Assembly (NCBI GenBank): GCA_010279815.1 | Contig: QEOQ01000070.1 | Coordinates: forward strand, 62,847 to 120,679 | Direction: 5' to 3' | Source of the DNA: Brachionus plicatilis | Taxonomy: Eukaryota > Rotifera > Eurotatoria > Ploima > Brachionidae | DNA: 57,833 bases | Shown: piece after piece, positions 43,775 to 53,759 of the stretch | How positions within the stretch are numbered: the first letter of the stretch is position 1 | Layout: every line of letters begins with the position of its first letter | Program-made: the position numbers and the translations under genes | The notes under the pieces: model-generated | The model's database searches: none | Seen by the model: the letters and a program-made list of their open reading frames with translations, nothing else | Told to the model about the DNA's origin: nothing

Positions 43775-44535
43775 TAATTAAAATTATTTAGTATATTTAG
43801 TGATAAAAACAGAAATAAGAGATATTAAAAATTAACATGTCACTTGAGTTAATATCAAATGTAAAATTGAACAACTTGAATAAAATATTAAGAAATAAAA
43901 AATTCTGAATAAAGAAATTGTCAAAATTAACCATTTTTATTAAGATAAATTGTTTTATTGGTGGCAATCATGATTATTAGCGCTTATTTTTTATTTAGAA
44001 AAATAAAAAATCGAGAAAATGGATTCTTGAATTTTTAGTTTTTTTACGATAAATTTTTATAATTAGAAATTTTTTACGCAAAAAAGACCAAAATGTGGAA
44101 ATTCAATAAAAATTCAAACTAAATTAAAACTGTTAATTAAGATTAAATTTATTAAATCAAATTTTCTTAAATTCCATTGATTCCAAGCTTTTTATCTTCT
44201 TTTTACCGTCAAATATTTTTAGAGTTTATTTGAGATAATAATTACTAAATTAAGCCTTCTCATGAATTTAATAATTTAAACCTTAAAAAACAAATTTAAA
44301 TATTTTAAAAGTCTCTTAGTTAAAAAACAATGAGAACCTCTTAAAAAAAGCGATCGAGGAACTTAAAATTACATTTGAAAAAAGGGCAACTCAAAATAAC
44401 ATTTGATGTTATTTTGGTAATTCTAATTTAAAGGATTTAGAGCTCAAAATTTAATTGCTAATAAATTACGTAACTGAATAAATTTTTTTCTAGTTTCAAT
44501 ATAAATATGAAAAAAATGATAGCTAATAAATTAAA
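43775..44535. other. Region upstream of the carboxypeptidase gene
   Basis: AT-rich; should contain the promoter. Nothing distinct is seen. Confidence 0.4.
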
Positions 44536-47500
44536 ATGAATTTTTTACTCTTTCTTTTTTTATTTAGTACCGCATTCCATGATATCAAAAGCACAAAAAT
44601 ACGCTTTGAAAAGTATTTTTTTAAATAAAGATTAAAATTATTTTATCTAGTTAATTAAGTCACAAATTAATTGGACTTAGGCCTAAAAATGCCCAGCAAT
44701 TAGAGTTATTGGAGCAGCTTCAATTAAATTCTGATGTATTAGTTCTTAAAATAAATTTTTGAATTTTTTCTTTTATTTATTTATTCAGTTTGATGTTTGG
44801 AATGGAATTCGAGGTCTTGGTGAAAATATAGACGTTCGATTATCACCAGAAAGCTATCTAAAATATAAAAAAATATTCGATATTTTAGAAATTGATTACA
44901 CAGTAAAAAATGAGGATATCCAGACAGCTATTGATTTAGAAACGTGGCAAAACAGTCCATATGGCTTTGGAAAATTTACAAGCATCTCCAACAACTCGAA
45001 ATATCTTAATTACCAGCAAGTATAAACAAAAAATTAATGTAATTTTAAAGGTTTTGTGAAATTCAGTACAAAAGAAAAGAACAAAGTGTAAAAAAATTAA
45101 ATAACTTTTTTTCTAAAAGTTAAAAATTAATTCTGTGAATGCAGAATGGTGCAACATTCAAAGTTGCATCAACTGTAAAAGTCTGCTAATGATGTGCAAA
45201 ATCTCTGCAAAATGCACCACGCTCGATTTTATTGAAATTTAATTTCTGCTAAACTCTGCAAATTTAGCAGACCTTGATATTTGATGCAACTTTGAATGTT
45301 GCACTAAGTTGCATTTACAGAATTAAGTTTAAACATTTAGAAAAAAAGTTATTCAATTTTTTAACATTATTTTCTGTTCTTTTTATTATTTTGTACTGAA
45401 TTTCACAAAACCAATTTTAAAAAGTTTAATTATTAAATTTGGAATAGATAACTGATCTAATGAATAAGTTGAGTGAAGAAAATTCTTTTCTTGTATCAAA
45501 TTATTCAGCAGGCAAGACCCACTTAGGCCGGGATCTGATGGTCTTAAAACTCAAAACTCCAACCAGCCAACGAAGCATGTGGCTCGACTGCGGAATCCAT
45601 GCAGTAGGTTTTTTCTTAAACCCAAAAGGCTTAGCTAATTTTAAAATTAGCGAGAATGGATAACTATTTCAACCTGTGTCTACATTATGGAAAAACTTGT
45701 CAATTCATACAAAAACAAAGACCTAGATGTTGTTAAGCTTCTTGATTTCTATGAAATTCATGTCATGCCAGTGGTTAACCCGGACGGGTATGAGTATTCT
45801 ATAGCAGTGGACCGTATGTGGAGAAAAAATCGCAGCCCGCCTAACCTATTTGGATGTTCTGGGGTTGATTTGAATAGAAATTTCGGATTTTATTGGCTAA
45901 CTGCGGGTTCCAGTAACTATGAATGTAGTCCTGTTTATGCTGTAAGAAAGTTTTAGATGATAAAAGTTTTTCGACTAGTTAAAAAAAAAGATTTTCACAA
46001 TCAAAGTGTAGATTTTTAAGGTTTAAGGTAATTTTTAAGCTATTCAGTGTTATAATTTACTCAATTAAAAAAATGGGATGTTAAATCAATTTTTGGAGTT
46101 TGAATATTTGTTTATTTAATTAATTCAAAAAAAAACTTTTGGGTGATCTAAAAAATGAAAAATTAAAAAAAAAAAGAAAAAAAATGAAGAGAAAAAGTAG
46201 TAAAGGATAAATTTAATCAAGAATTTGGATTAAATAATTAATTAAGTAAGTCACATAATTATAAGTTGCTTTTGTAATTTTTAAATGATATTTGTTATAA
46301 ATTTTTTTTGAAATATAATTTTGAAACGGCATATTGAAGTTTAGGATCAAAAAAATCAGATCAGAAAGTAATTTTTTTATAACTTTTGAATGGTATTTGA
46401 TTAAATCTCTCTGCAAAATGCTAACTTAAGCAAAAAACATGCTAAATATTAGATAAGGCTCTGCAAAAACTATGCAATTAAATTGCGTAGTTGAATTAAA
46501 TACTTTTTAATGACGCTCATTTTCCTGCAAAATTGCAGAGTTTTTGAAGAGCCTTATCTAATATTTAGCATGTTTTTTGCTTAAGTTAGCATTTTGCAGA
46601 GAGATTTAATCAAATATTGATCTGATTTTTTTGATCCTAAACTTCAAGATGCCTTTTGAAACCTTAGTAACAATGAATTTGTAATAGCGAAATGTCAAAA
46701 CTAAGTACATTTATGTAAAAAAATCCAATATTTAAATCTTAAAATAGCTAATATTAATTAGACATTTCTTATTGTTTTTATTTTTTAGGTATTGTGTAAT
46801 TAAAATAAAAATTGAACAAAAATTCTTCCTTTTTTGATGAATTAAAATTAAAGTTAATAAAAAATACTTAAAAAAATACTGCACCTTTTTTTACTTAAAA
46901 TAATTTTTCTCATGTTTTAATTAGACAAAAAATAAAATACCAATAAGATTTAAATTGATTATTGGTTTAATTTAATAAAAAAAAAGAAAATAATGATTTT
47001 ATTTTAAGTAAAAAAAGGTGCAACAAAGTTTGTTGCAGTATTTTTTTTAAGTTTATTTTATTTACTTTAATTTTAATTCATCAAAAAAGGAAGAATATTT
47101 GTTCAATTTGTATTTAAATTTCACAATACTTATTTTTTATTTTTTTTTAATTGGTACATTGAAATGAAAAAAAAATATATCAATTGAATTTTGTTAGAAG
47201 GGATATTTAAGATTTTATTTTTCTTCTGTGATTTTTGTACTAAGTTTTCACATTGCAGTCAACTTATAAATGATAGATTTTTTACAATATTTATTGAATT
47301 TCTGAGTTAAAAATTAAAAAAAATTTGATATTTTTCAAATTTTGCAAAGAAATTTTTTTGCAAAATAAGGTTTTCTCAAAATAAATTTAAGAGTTTAAAA
47401 TCAAGTAAATAAAAATAAAGATTATGTATAAAAAAATTTTTTGCTGTTAAAAAACCTCATTTTTAAAAGATTGTAATTTTTTAGGGTAAAATGGCAGACA

Positions 47501-47981
47501 GTGAACCTGAGACCAGAGCAATGGAAAATGCCATTTTGCAAAAACAAGGTCAATGGGATTCATATGTAAGCTTGCACAGTTATGGACAATTTTTTTTCAC
47601 TCCATGGGGTTTTACATCAGTTCTTCCATCCGATTACGAAGATTTAGAAAATAAAGCCTTAATTGCTACTGAAGCTATTAAATCAGTGAATGGCAGTGAA
47701 TTTAAAGTCGGATCATCTTCCAACCTTTTATGTAAACTTTTATTTTTTTTAGAATAAAATTGCTAAAGTTTTTTTTAGATATGTCGTCAGGTGGATCCGA
47801 GGATTGGGTTAAAGCAAAAGTTGGAATTAAGTATTCTTACAGCGTAGAGCTTGGACCCAAAGAATCAATTAATGGTTTTATTGTGCCAGAGAGTCATATA
47901 CCAACTGCTGGGGAAGAAATGTACCAGGGTCTTTTGGCTCTTTACACTGAATTAATGAATGAAAAAATAAGGGTTTTTTGA
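44536..47981 (+). CDS. Pro-carboxypeptidase of the M14A (A/B) family
   Basis: Seven exons: 44536-44612, 44681-44735, 44789-45019, 45448-45603, 45651-45941, 47485-47731 and 47779-47981, all GT-AG with matching phases, giving 419 residues, the usual pro-CPA length. A signal peptide (MNFLLFLFLFSTAF) and an activation propeptide precede the zinc protease domain. Zinc ligands are H172 and E175 (GIHAREW) and H301 (SLHSYGQ). Substrate-binding residues are R231 (MWRKNRS), N248/R249 (DLNRNF) and Y353, and the catalytic Glu is E376 (YSVEL). The residue matching the specificity position 255 (Ile in CPA, Asp in CPB) is E360 in SSGGSEDW. An acidic residue there suggests preference for C-terminal Lys/Arg; this is inference. 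Introns 3 and 5 are enlarged by foldback elements; the others are 47-68 bp. Confidence 0.92.
45050..45412. mobile_element. Foldback MULE-like element in carboxypeptidase intron 3
   Basis: Ends GGTTTTGTGAAATTCAGTAC and its complement (GTACTGAATTTCACAAAACC) are flanked by a perfect 9-bp duplication AATTTTAAA (45041-45049, 45413-45421). Total 363 bp, palindromic along most of its length, no ORF. Taking out the element and one duplication copy leaves an intron of 56 bp, normal for this gene. Confidence 0.9.
46328..46653. mobile_element. Foldback MULE-like element in carboxypeptidase intron 5 (first)
   Basis: Ends GGCATATTGAAGTTTAGGAT and complement (CCTAAACTTCAAGATGCC) are flanked by a perfect 9-bp duplication TTTTGAAAC (46319-46327, 46654-46662). 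Size 326 bp. The palindromic body includes CTCTGCAAAATGCTAACTTA in both arms. Same end sequence as the 19598-20144 element. Confidence 0.9.
46788..47130. mobile_element. Foldback MULE-like element in carboxypeptidase intron 5 (second)
   Basis: Ends GGTATTGTG and CACAATACT are flanked by a perfect 9-bp duplication TATTTTTTA (46779-46787, 47131-47139). Size 343 bp with arms sharing AATTCTTCCTTTTTTGATGA and AAAAAGGTGCA. The 9-bp duplication is low-complexity, so slightly less decisive than its neighbours. Confidence 0.82.
47225..47259 (-). repeat. Solo end of a foldback element
   Basis: TTTTTGTACTAAGTTTTCACATTGC resembles the right end of the nested element at 35490-35836 (TTTTTGTACGAAAATTTCACATTGC). 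No opposite arm is found in the intron. Confidence 0.45.
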
Positions 47982-48023
47982 AACTTTATTTTGCTTATTT
48001 TGAATTTTTAAAAAATATATTTG

Positions 48024-48046
48024 AATAAAAAATTTGAAAAAATAAA
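48024..48046 (+). terminator. Probable carboxypeptidase polyadenylation signals
   Basis: AATAAA occurs at 48024-48029 and 48041-48046, inside the 86-bp gap between the carboxypeptidase stop (47981) and the mL38 start codon (48068). In sequence this AT-rich the hexamer is common, so support comes mainly from position. Confidence 0.45.
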
Positions 48047-48067
48047 GCTTTTAATTTGAATCTGAAA

Positions 48068-49570
48068 ATGAATATTTTTGCCTTACGAAACTTGAGACCA
48101 AAGGTAGCACAAATTTTGCATAAGTGTCCGCTGTCCACCGAGTTTTACCCATACACTAGTGAACTATACCGCAAAAATTACATCAAATATCCGGTTCAGT
48201 CTCGGCAGGCGATTTTGCATGATTATTTTTTTCATGACGATGAAAGATTGCCAAGTCTAGAAGAGCGCTTGAAAGAGTTCAGAGATCCAGAGGAGCTAAA
48301 TGGCAAACAAATTGGACACTTGTGGAAATTTCCAAAAATAAAAGAATTTAAAAAAGAAATAGGCAATAAAATTGAAGAGAACAAAAGTTCTAAACAATTG
48401 GAACTCGACTCAAAAGAAATGAGAAGTAATTCATTTCTTATAAAGTTTTTTTAGGTATATTTTAGAGATTTAAGTTGATCTTCCTTTGGACTATGTAAAC
48501 CAACAGAACAAAGTTATTTCAGCTTTTAAAAATGTTCAACTGGCAGCTGAGCACTATGGAATTTTCAAAGATTTATTTAATCATGACTATTTCAAGCCTG
48601 TTGTTGATTTAAAAATTAATTATAATTCTAAAATGGTTTATTACGGAAATAAACTGAATGCCCAGGATGTAAAAATAAAATAAAAGTAAAATTTAAAAAA
48701 TAATTTTTTTTCTCTAGACAAAAACCGCACCAAGTGTAAATATTGAAGATACATTAAAATTTTATGAAACAAAAAATGACCAAGTATATCACACATTGGT
48801 ATTTATGAATTTGGACGGAAATTTTAACACAAATGAAAACCAAGTTTTATTATGGTTCAAGTAATTAATTTAGATTAATTTTGTTATTTTTTTTAATTTT
48901 TTTTTCAAGTTCAAATATTAAAAACAAAGAAATTGGCAGTGGAAAAGAACAAGTTAAGTATTTGCAACCATTTCCAATGAGAGGCACGGGCTGGCATCGT
49001 TGTGTCTACGTTCTACTCGAGCACAAATCGGAAATTAACTTTAATTTACAGCTAAAAAATGCCACTTCCAACTCAAAATTTAATGAGCGCAATTTCAGCT
49101 TTTCCAATTTTTTCAAAGCCTATTCAAATGATTTGATTCCAGTTGGGCTGTCGTTTTTCCAGACCGAATGGGATTTGAGTGTCAAAAGTGTATTTTATGA
49201 CTATTTTGATCTCAAAGAGCCAGTTTATGAGTTTGATTTTGAAACAAAATTTGTGCCTAGGATGGAAAAGTATCCCAAAGATATTCAGCCTTTTAATTGG
49301 TACATACAAGAGTATATGGACAAGAAAGAAATTAATGAACAGGTAATGAAAGATTATTTGAAAATATTGAGCCCTTTTGGTGATGCTCCTGAGCCGGCAA
49401 AATATCCATTGATAGATTTGAAACGAGAAGGTCCAAGATGGTATAAGTTTGAAGCGGAAAATGTGCGCAAGAGGAGACACCAGTATAGTCAAATACCGTT
49501 CAAATATTTTTCACCGACTAACTCGATCCGGGAGCAAATTAAAAATTTACCCTTTCAACAAGAAAAATAA
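48068..49570 (+). CDS. MRPL38: Mitochondrial large ribosomal subunit protein mL38
   Basis: Four exons: 48068-48425, 48475-48668, 48718-48860 and 48910-49570, GT-AG introns of 48-49 bp, phases consistent, 451 residues (human MRPL38 is 380). The start ATG at 48068 gives a basic, Arg-containing N-terminus fitting a mitochondrial targeting peptide. mL38 is a structural protein of the mitochondrial large subunit with a PEBP-like fold. Diagnostic blocks are AAEHYGIFKDLFNHDYFKP (exon 2), MNLDGNF (exon 3), YLQPFPMRGTGWHR (about 249-262, the PEBP P-x-R-G-x-G-x-H-R core), then PVGLSFFQTEWDLSV and DLKEPVYEF, which follow the mL38 order. The extra length is mostly in exon 1 and the Lys-rich C-terminus. 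An AATAAA follows at 49598-49603. It starts 86 bp after the carboxypeptidase stop on the same strand. Confidence 0.93.
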
Positions 49571-49965
49571 ATTTCAAATTTTCAATCAATTATTCAGAAT
49601 AAATAACTTTTAATTCAAGTTTTAATTTATTTTCAATTTAAATATTCAATTTTTTAATTTTTGTTTTAAAAAAATAAAAATCTTCAGGTCTCATCTGAAT
49701 TTGTCAGCAAAATAGTAATACAAATATCAAAATATATCCCAAAAAAAAATTAAAAAAATTAAAAGAAAATTAGTTTAGGTGATTCGAGATTAAATTTTTT
49801 ATGCAATGCTATACATCAAATCATGTATGAGATAATATGCTTGTTAGTGTAGGCAGAAAAAAAGATATTATATCTTAAAAATTAAAATAAAATAAAATAT
49901 AAAAAATTTAAATGAGGCGAAAGTTTTTATTTCTCTTTGCATTCTTTTGCCTCATCTATGTTAAC
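49571..49965. other. Downstream of mL38, no gene seen
   Basis: AT-rich, containing the mL38 3' end. Nothing else supportable. Confidence 0.4.
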
Positions 49966-50685
49966 GTAGTGCCTGATTTAAGAGACCAAGTATCGATAAA
50001 TTTGGATTGACTCAAGAGATCAGGTCTTACTATTGAAAAGGGTGGGTTTCATGAATATTAGTAATCTATTGTCTACAAACTAAAAAGATTTATAGACGAG
50101 GTTTTAAAATTAATCTGAAAAAAAAATAAAATAAATTATCTAGTCGTTATTTTTTTAAAAGATTATGCAACCATTTTTAATTTGAATTATTCTTTTTATG
50201 CAATTATTTTCATTCTTTCAAAAAATGGTAAAAAAGTCAAATTGTTTAGTTAATGTTATTATAAAATTTAAGTTTTGACTCATGTGGAATTACAAGTACT
50301 TCAAATATGTATCTGATATTGAATAAAATGATTCATGAAGACTTAGTTTTAAATGAATACCTCGAAGATTTAGATATTCTTGATGAAATTTTCATTGATT
50401 ACCATGATATTTTTGAGAATGAAGAAGAAAATTCACAATATTTTTTTTCTTAATTTTTTTAATAGTTAAATCGAATTTTCCCATAATTTTGTCAAATATA
50501 TTAGTAAAATATATTGACCTGATCTAGAAACTTATTCTGAGCCGATGGATCTGATCTAGTAAAAGTAACCATGGTCTACCAATTCTCACGAAACCTACCC
50601 TTTTCAATAGTCAGACCATGGTCTCTTGAGTTAGGAGTTACTTAGTCCCCCAGAATTATTATATCAAGCACTACCGTACATGTTC
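49966..50685. mobile_element. Inverted-repeat element with small acidic ORF
   Basis: The left arm (about 49966-50060) and right arm (about 50575-50685) are reverse complements sharing GTAGTGC.TGAT, CTCAAGAGA.CA, TACTATTGAAAAGGGT and GGTTTC.TGA. The spacer is about 510 bp with a small ORF (50307-50453). No clean target duplication was found. Superfamily undetermined. Confidence 0.6.
50307..50453 (+). CDS. Small acidic ORF in the inverted-repeat element
   Basis: 48 residues from ATG 50307 to TAA; the frame is open further upstream. The core NEYLEDLDILDEIFIDYHDI is strongly acidic and hydrophobic in alternation. This resembles the acidic N-terminus of some DNA-transposon proteins, but no family can be named. 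Probably a remnant or first exon. Confidence 0.3.
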   Translation: MYLILNKMIHEDLVLNEYLEDLDILDEIFIDYHDIFENEEENSQYFFS

Positions 50686-51413
50686 TTACGAAGATGAACT
50701 TTGCTTTCTAGAATTAAGCTAAAAGCATCATCGGAAAGTCTTTATTAGAAAATAAAAAATTCAATTTAAAAATAAATAAAACTTTTGGAAAAAACAAATT
50801 CAATTTTCAAAAAGTACAGAAAAATTTCAAACTAATTGACATGTTAAAACTTTCAAAAATATTTTTGCTGGGTTAAAAAAGGGGAGGGGATAAGGAAATT
50901 TTCAATTTAATAATTCAGTAAGACACTTTTATATCGAATTTAATAAATTTTAATATTTTTTTTTAATAAGTTTTATTGGGGGCTTAACTAATTGATTTGG
51001 CAGCGAGTTCCATATGGAAGCGGTTCTGTAGAAAAAAAGTTATCCCTAGACCCTGGTGTGTTCATATTAAGGCATTAATTTTATGTTCACCCGAAGTTCA
51101 TTGAATTTTAAGATATAAAACATTTGGTTAATGGAAAGAACCAACGAATGAGATAACATGGTTTGCATTCAATTTGAAATAAAAATGTTAACTTAATGTT
51201 CTAATTTTTATCGGTCAACTAACGAGGCTTCTTAGCATTGGCAAAATGTAGAAAATTTGGCAAAGTAAAAATTTTGCTCAGAAATACAAAATAAAATTTG
51301 AAAAATTGCAGGTTGCAATTTAAATGTTTATCTAAAATAATTTATTAAAAAAATTTAAAATGTTAATTTAGTAGAATTTTGGTATATCTTAAAAAAACAT
51401 TTCTTGTACCCAT
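50686..51413. other. Intergenic stretch, no gene seen
   Basis: AT-rich, with a slightly GC-richer patch at 50995-51075 (GGCAGCGAGTTCCATATGGA ... CCCTAGACCCTGGTGTG) reminiscent of LINE 3' coding sequence, but too short to assign. Confidence 0.35.
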
Positions 51414-51785
51414 TTAATTTTGATTGACATTAATTATGTGCGCATCGAACAATAACGCAAATGGTAGATAGTACAACCAGACATAGTGGGGATACTTGCA
51501 GAAATTGGCTTGAATCAACTGAAACTCGTGTATTGCTTGGACGTGAGCAAAGTCAATGGTTGTGTGAGACGTGTCCGAATTGACGGCGTGTAGTAAGGCG
51601 GCATTGTTGGTGCACATGATGAACTTGTTCAAATTTTGCTGATTCAAAAGAAGCGTTAACAAAATTTTGGCCGACTTTACCACAGTGCTGGGCACACACT
51701 TTCGATTCATGAACAAAACGAACCAGTCGAAGTCGAGCACTTTGACTCTGGCCAAAGGTCACCAGATCGTTCGAGTGCACACATT
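51414..51785 (-). pseudogene. Unplaced coding exon or gene fragment
   Basis: This block has a far less AT-biased composition than its flanks, like a real coding exon. One frame (51414-51755) reads VLDFDWFVLFMNRKCVPSTV, then VKSAKILLTLLLNQQNLNKF and IHEFQLIQANFCKYPHYVWL. Just upstream the adjacent frame continues as ECVHSNDLVTF, so there is a frameshift or splice near 51740-51760. Helical repeats of this kind occur in armadillo-like regions of large proteins such as BEACH/WDFY3-type proteins, a tentative resemblance only. No neighbouring exons were found within the window, so it may be an isolated, duplicated gene piece. Confidence 0.35.
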
Positions 51786-51889
51786 CGTTAATGTAATGGT
51801 TTTACCATCCTTGTTTTGAAATTAAGTCCTCGTTTATTTTTTAAAACAATTTTTTGCAATTATTTGATAGGTTAATAAAATAAATTTTT

Positions 51890-52625
51890 ATGGCCTTTCC
51901 CCTCTTTAAAAAAATGGAAAATTCAAAAGAGTCTTTCAAAGTTTCATTAAGCTACGAAGATTGGAGTGGTCATCTCAAAAAAGTCAAACCAGAAAAAGAG
52001 GGAGAGTTTTAATAAGTTTTCTCGATAACATTAGTTTTAAGCTACAAAATATTTATGGAATTAATTGTTGGCTGAAAAACATTTATAATTGGGTTAATAC
52101 TAAAAGTAATTGGTCTGGACTTAAAAGTTGTAAATATGAGTTGTGTAATAATAAATCTTTTTTTAATTGTAAAAATGATCCAAATCAATTTTCAGACTTT
52201 TATTTCAAATGACAGAAAATTGAAACCACGAAAAGATAATTAAAAAATTAAGACACTAGGGCGAAATGAGAGATGAACAAGCAGTTAAAACTGTAGCCGA
52301 CGGAATTTAATGTGTTTTAAATGAGAATGAAATTTATAATGTTGAAAATGATACAGGTGAAGATTTCTATAAAAGTTTTTTTAAAATGGTTTAAAAAAAG
52401 AAATTCTTATTAATTCTTTAAAAGAAAAATCAACAAATGAAAGTGTGTCAAAGATGATTAAGTCAGAGAGAATAAATTCAAAAAAATTAGTAAAGATCAT
52501 ATTATCGATTTAAGAGCCTCATTAAAATTTTGTCAAAAAATTTGTTTAAATACGGAACAATTACCAGGTTATATTCAAGAAGTAAATGAATATCCATTTG
52601 GATTCATGTTAATGAACTGATACTA
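51890..52625 (+). pseudogene. Unassigned ORF remnants
   Basis: An ATG at 51890 opens MAFPLFKKMENSKESFKVSL, then SYEDWSGHLKKVKPEKEGEF and a stop. An overlapping frame (51961-52212) continues with INCWLKNIYNWVNTKSNWSG and CKYELCNNKSFFNCKNDPNQ. About 52500-52620 a third piece reads DHIIDLRASLKFCQKICLNT, then EQLPGYIQEVNEYPFGFMLM. The order and the frame changes suggest one decayed ORF, probably from a mobile element. No family is recognised. Confidence 0.35.
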
Positions 52626-52830
52626 AGGGTCTTCTAGAAATATCCAGAAGATCCTAATTAAAAGTCTCGTAATTATCAGACACGTTTAAAACGTTTAAAA
52701 TTCAGTTTTTTTTTAAAATTTTATTTTAAAAATTCAAAAAAAAAAATAATAAAAGAAAAAAATATTCAAAAAAATTAGTTAAAAAAAATATATGGTAAAA
52801 AAATGAAAGATAAAAAAATTTAAAATTAAA

Positions 52831-53752
52831 ATGGAGTCAAAGATAGAAGATTCGAAAAATCCCATCTTTGATATACAAAGCCGCATTATTACTGTGCTGG
52901 GTGGAAACTAAAGGAAAACGGCGGAATCCTTAGAGATATTCATCAATAAGGAGATCAAACGGCAGGGTTTAGACAACATACTGGGACTCATCGACCACCT
53001 GTAAGTCCCAGAAATGTGCAAGGAACATGATGGAACGACCTACATCGCGTTCTGTCGTATGGAAAGAACGGTCCGGCACCGTGAAGCGGTCGAATTAATG
53101 ACGGCTAATAATTATCATTATAATTATGATAATACAAACTATGTTCCACAAAATATCCATTTTCATGAAGTGGAGGACATTGAAGAGATACCAAATTTGG
53201 CCATGGACCACACAATCTTCAACACTGATAAATTGAAAGCAAAATTCAAACCTTTGCCAAAACATGAATCAATTTATCAATACTTGAAAACAGATTATGT
53301 GACCATTAGAAAAAAATCCAAAAAAAAATCACTAATTGGTAATGGTTTTCTTTAGGAATATGTATTTAGCTGTTCTCCATGGATAATCATTGCATTTTGT
53401 TCAATTTATGGTACATGAACGACCACAAAATTGAAAAAAAATTCGATCTTTTTTCAATTTTCTTAAGTTCCTCCACAAAATTTTGGTTAATAAAGTTTGT
53501 TTTTTTTCCGAATATATAAATCTCAACAATATATTATTATAATTATATAACATTATTATTAAAATTTTTAATTTTAAGGTCCAAAAGTGTGGTACGTTTA
53601 GACAGCGTGTCGATGAAATGTAGAGACTGTTTACTTTAGTGCCAATGAATTTTGATTACAAGAAGAATGTTTGGAGGATGTACTGTTACAATAGTACATT
53701 GCTACATATTCATAAAAGTGTTGAAACAAAGGATGTATATAGTTTTTAATTT
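52831..53752 (+). pseudogene. Broken ORF of unknown family
   Basis: A single frame from ATG 52831 to the TAG at 53353 is interrupted only twice, by TAA at about 52909 and at 53000, over 174 codons. It reads IFDIQSRIITVLGGN, ETAESLEIFINKEI-like sequence, GLDNILGLIDHL, EHDGTTYIAFCRMERTVRHR, EAVELMTANNY, then YVPQNIHFHEVEDIEEIPNL. Composition is coding-like. A later piece at about 53590-53748 (FRQRVDEM, RLFTLVPMNFDYKKNVWRMY, STLLHIHKSVETKDVYSF) may be its continuation. I do not recognise the family; a mobile-element or virus-derived origin is possible but unproven. Confidence 0.4.
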
Positions 53753-53759
53753 TCTATGG

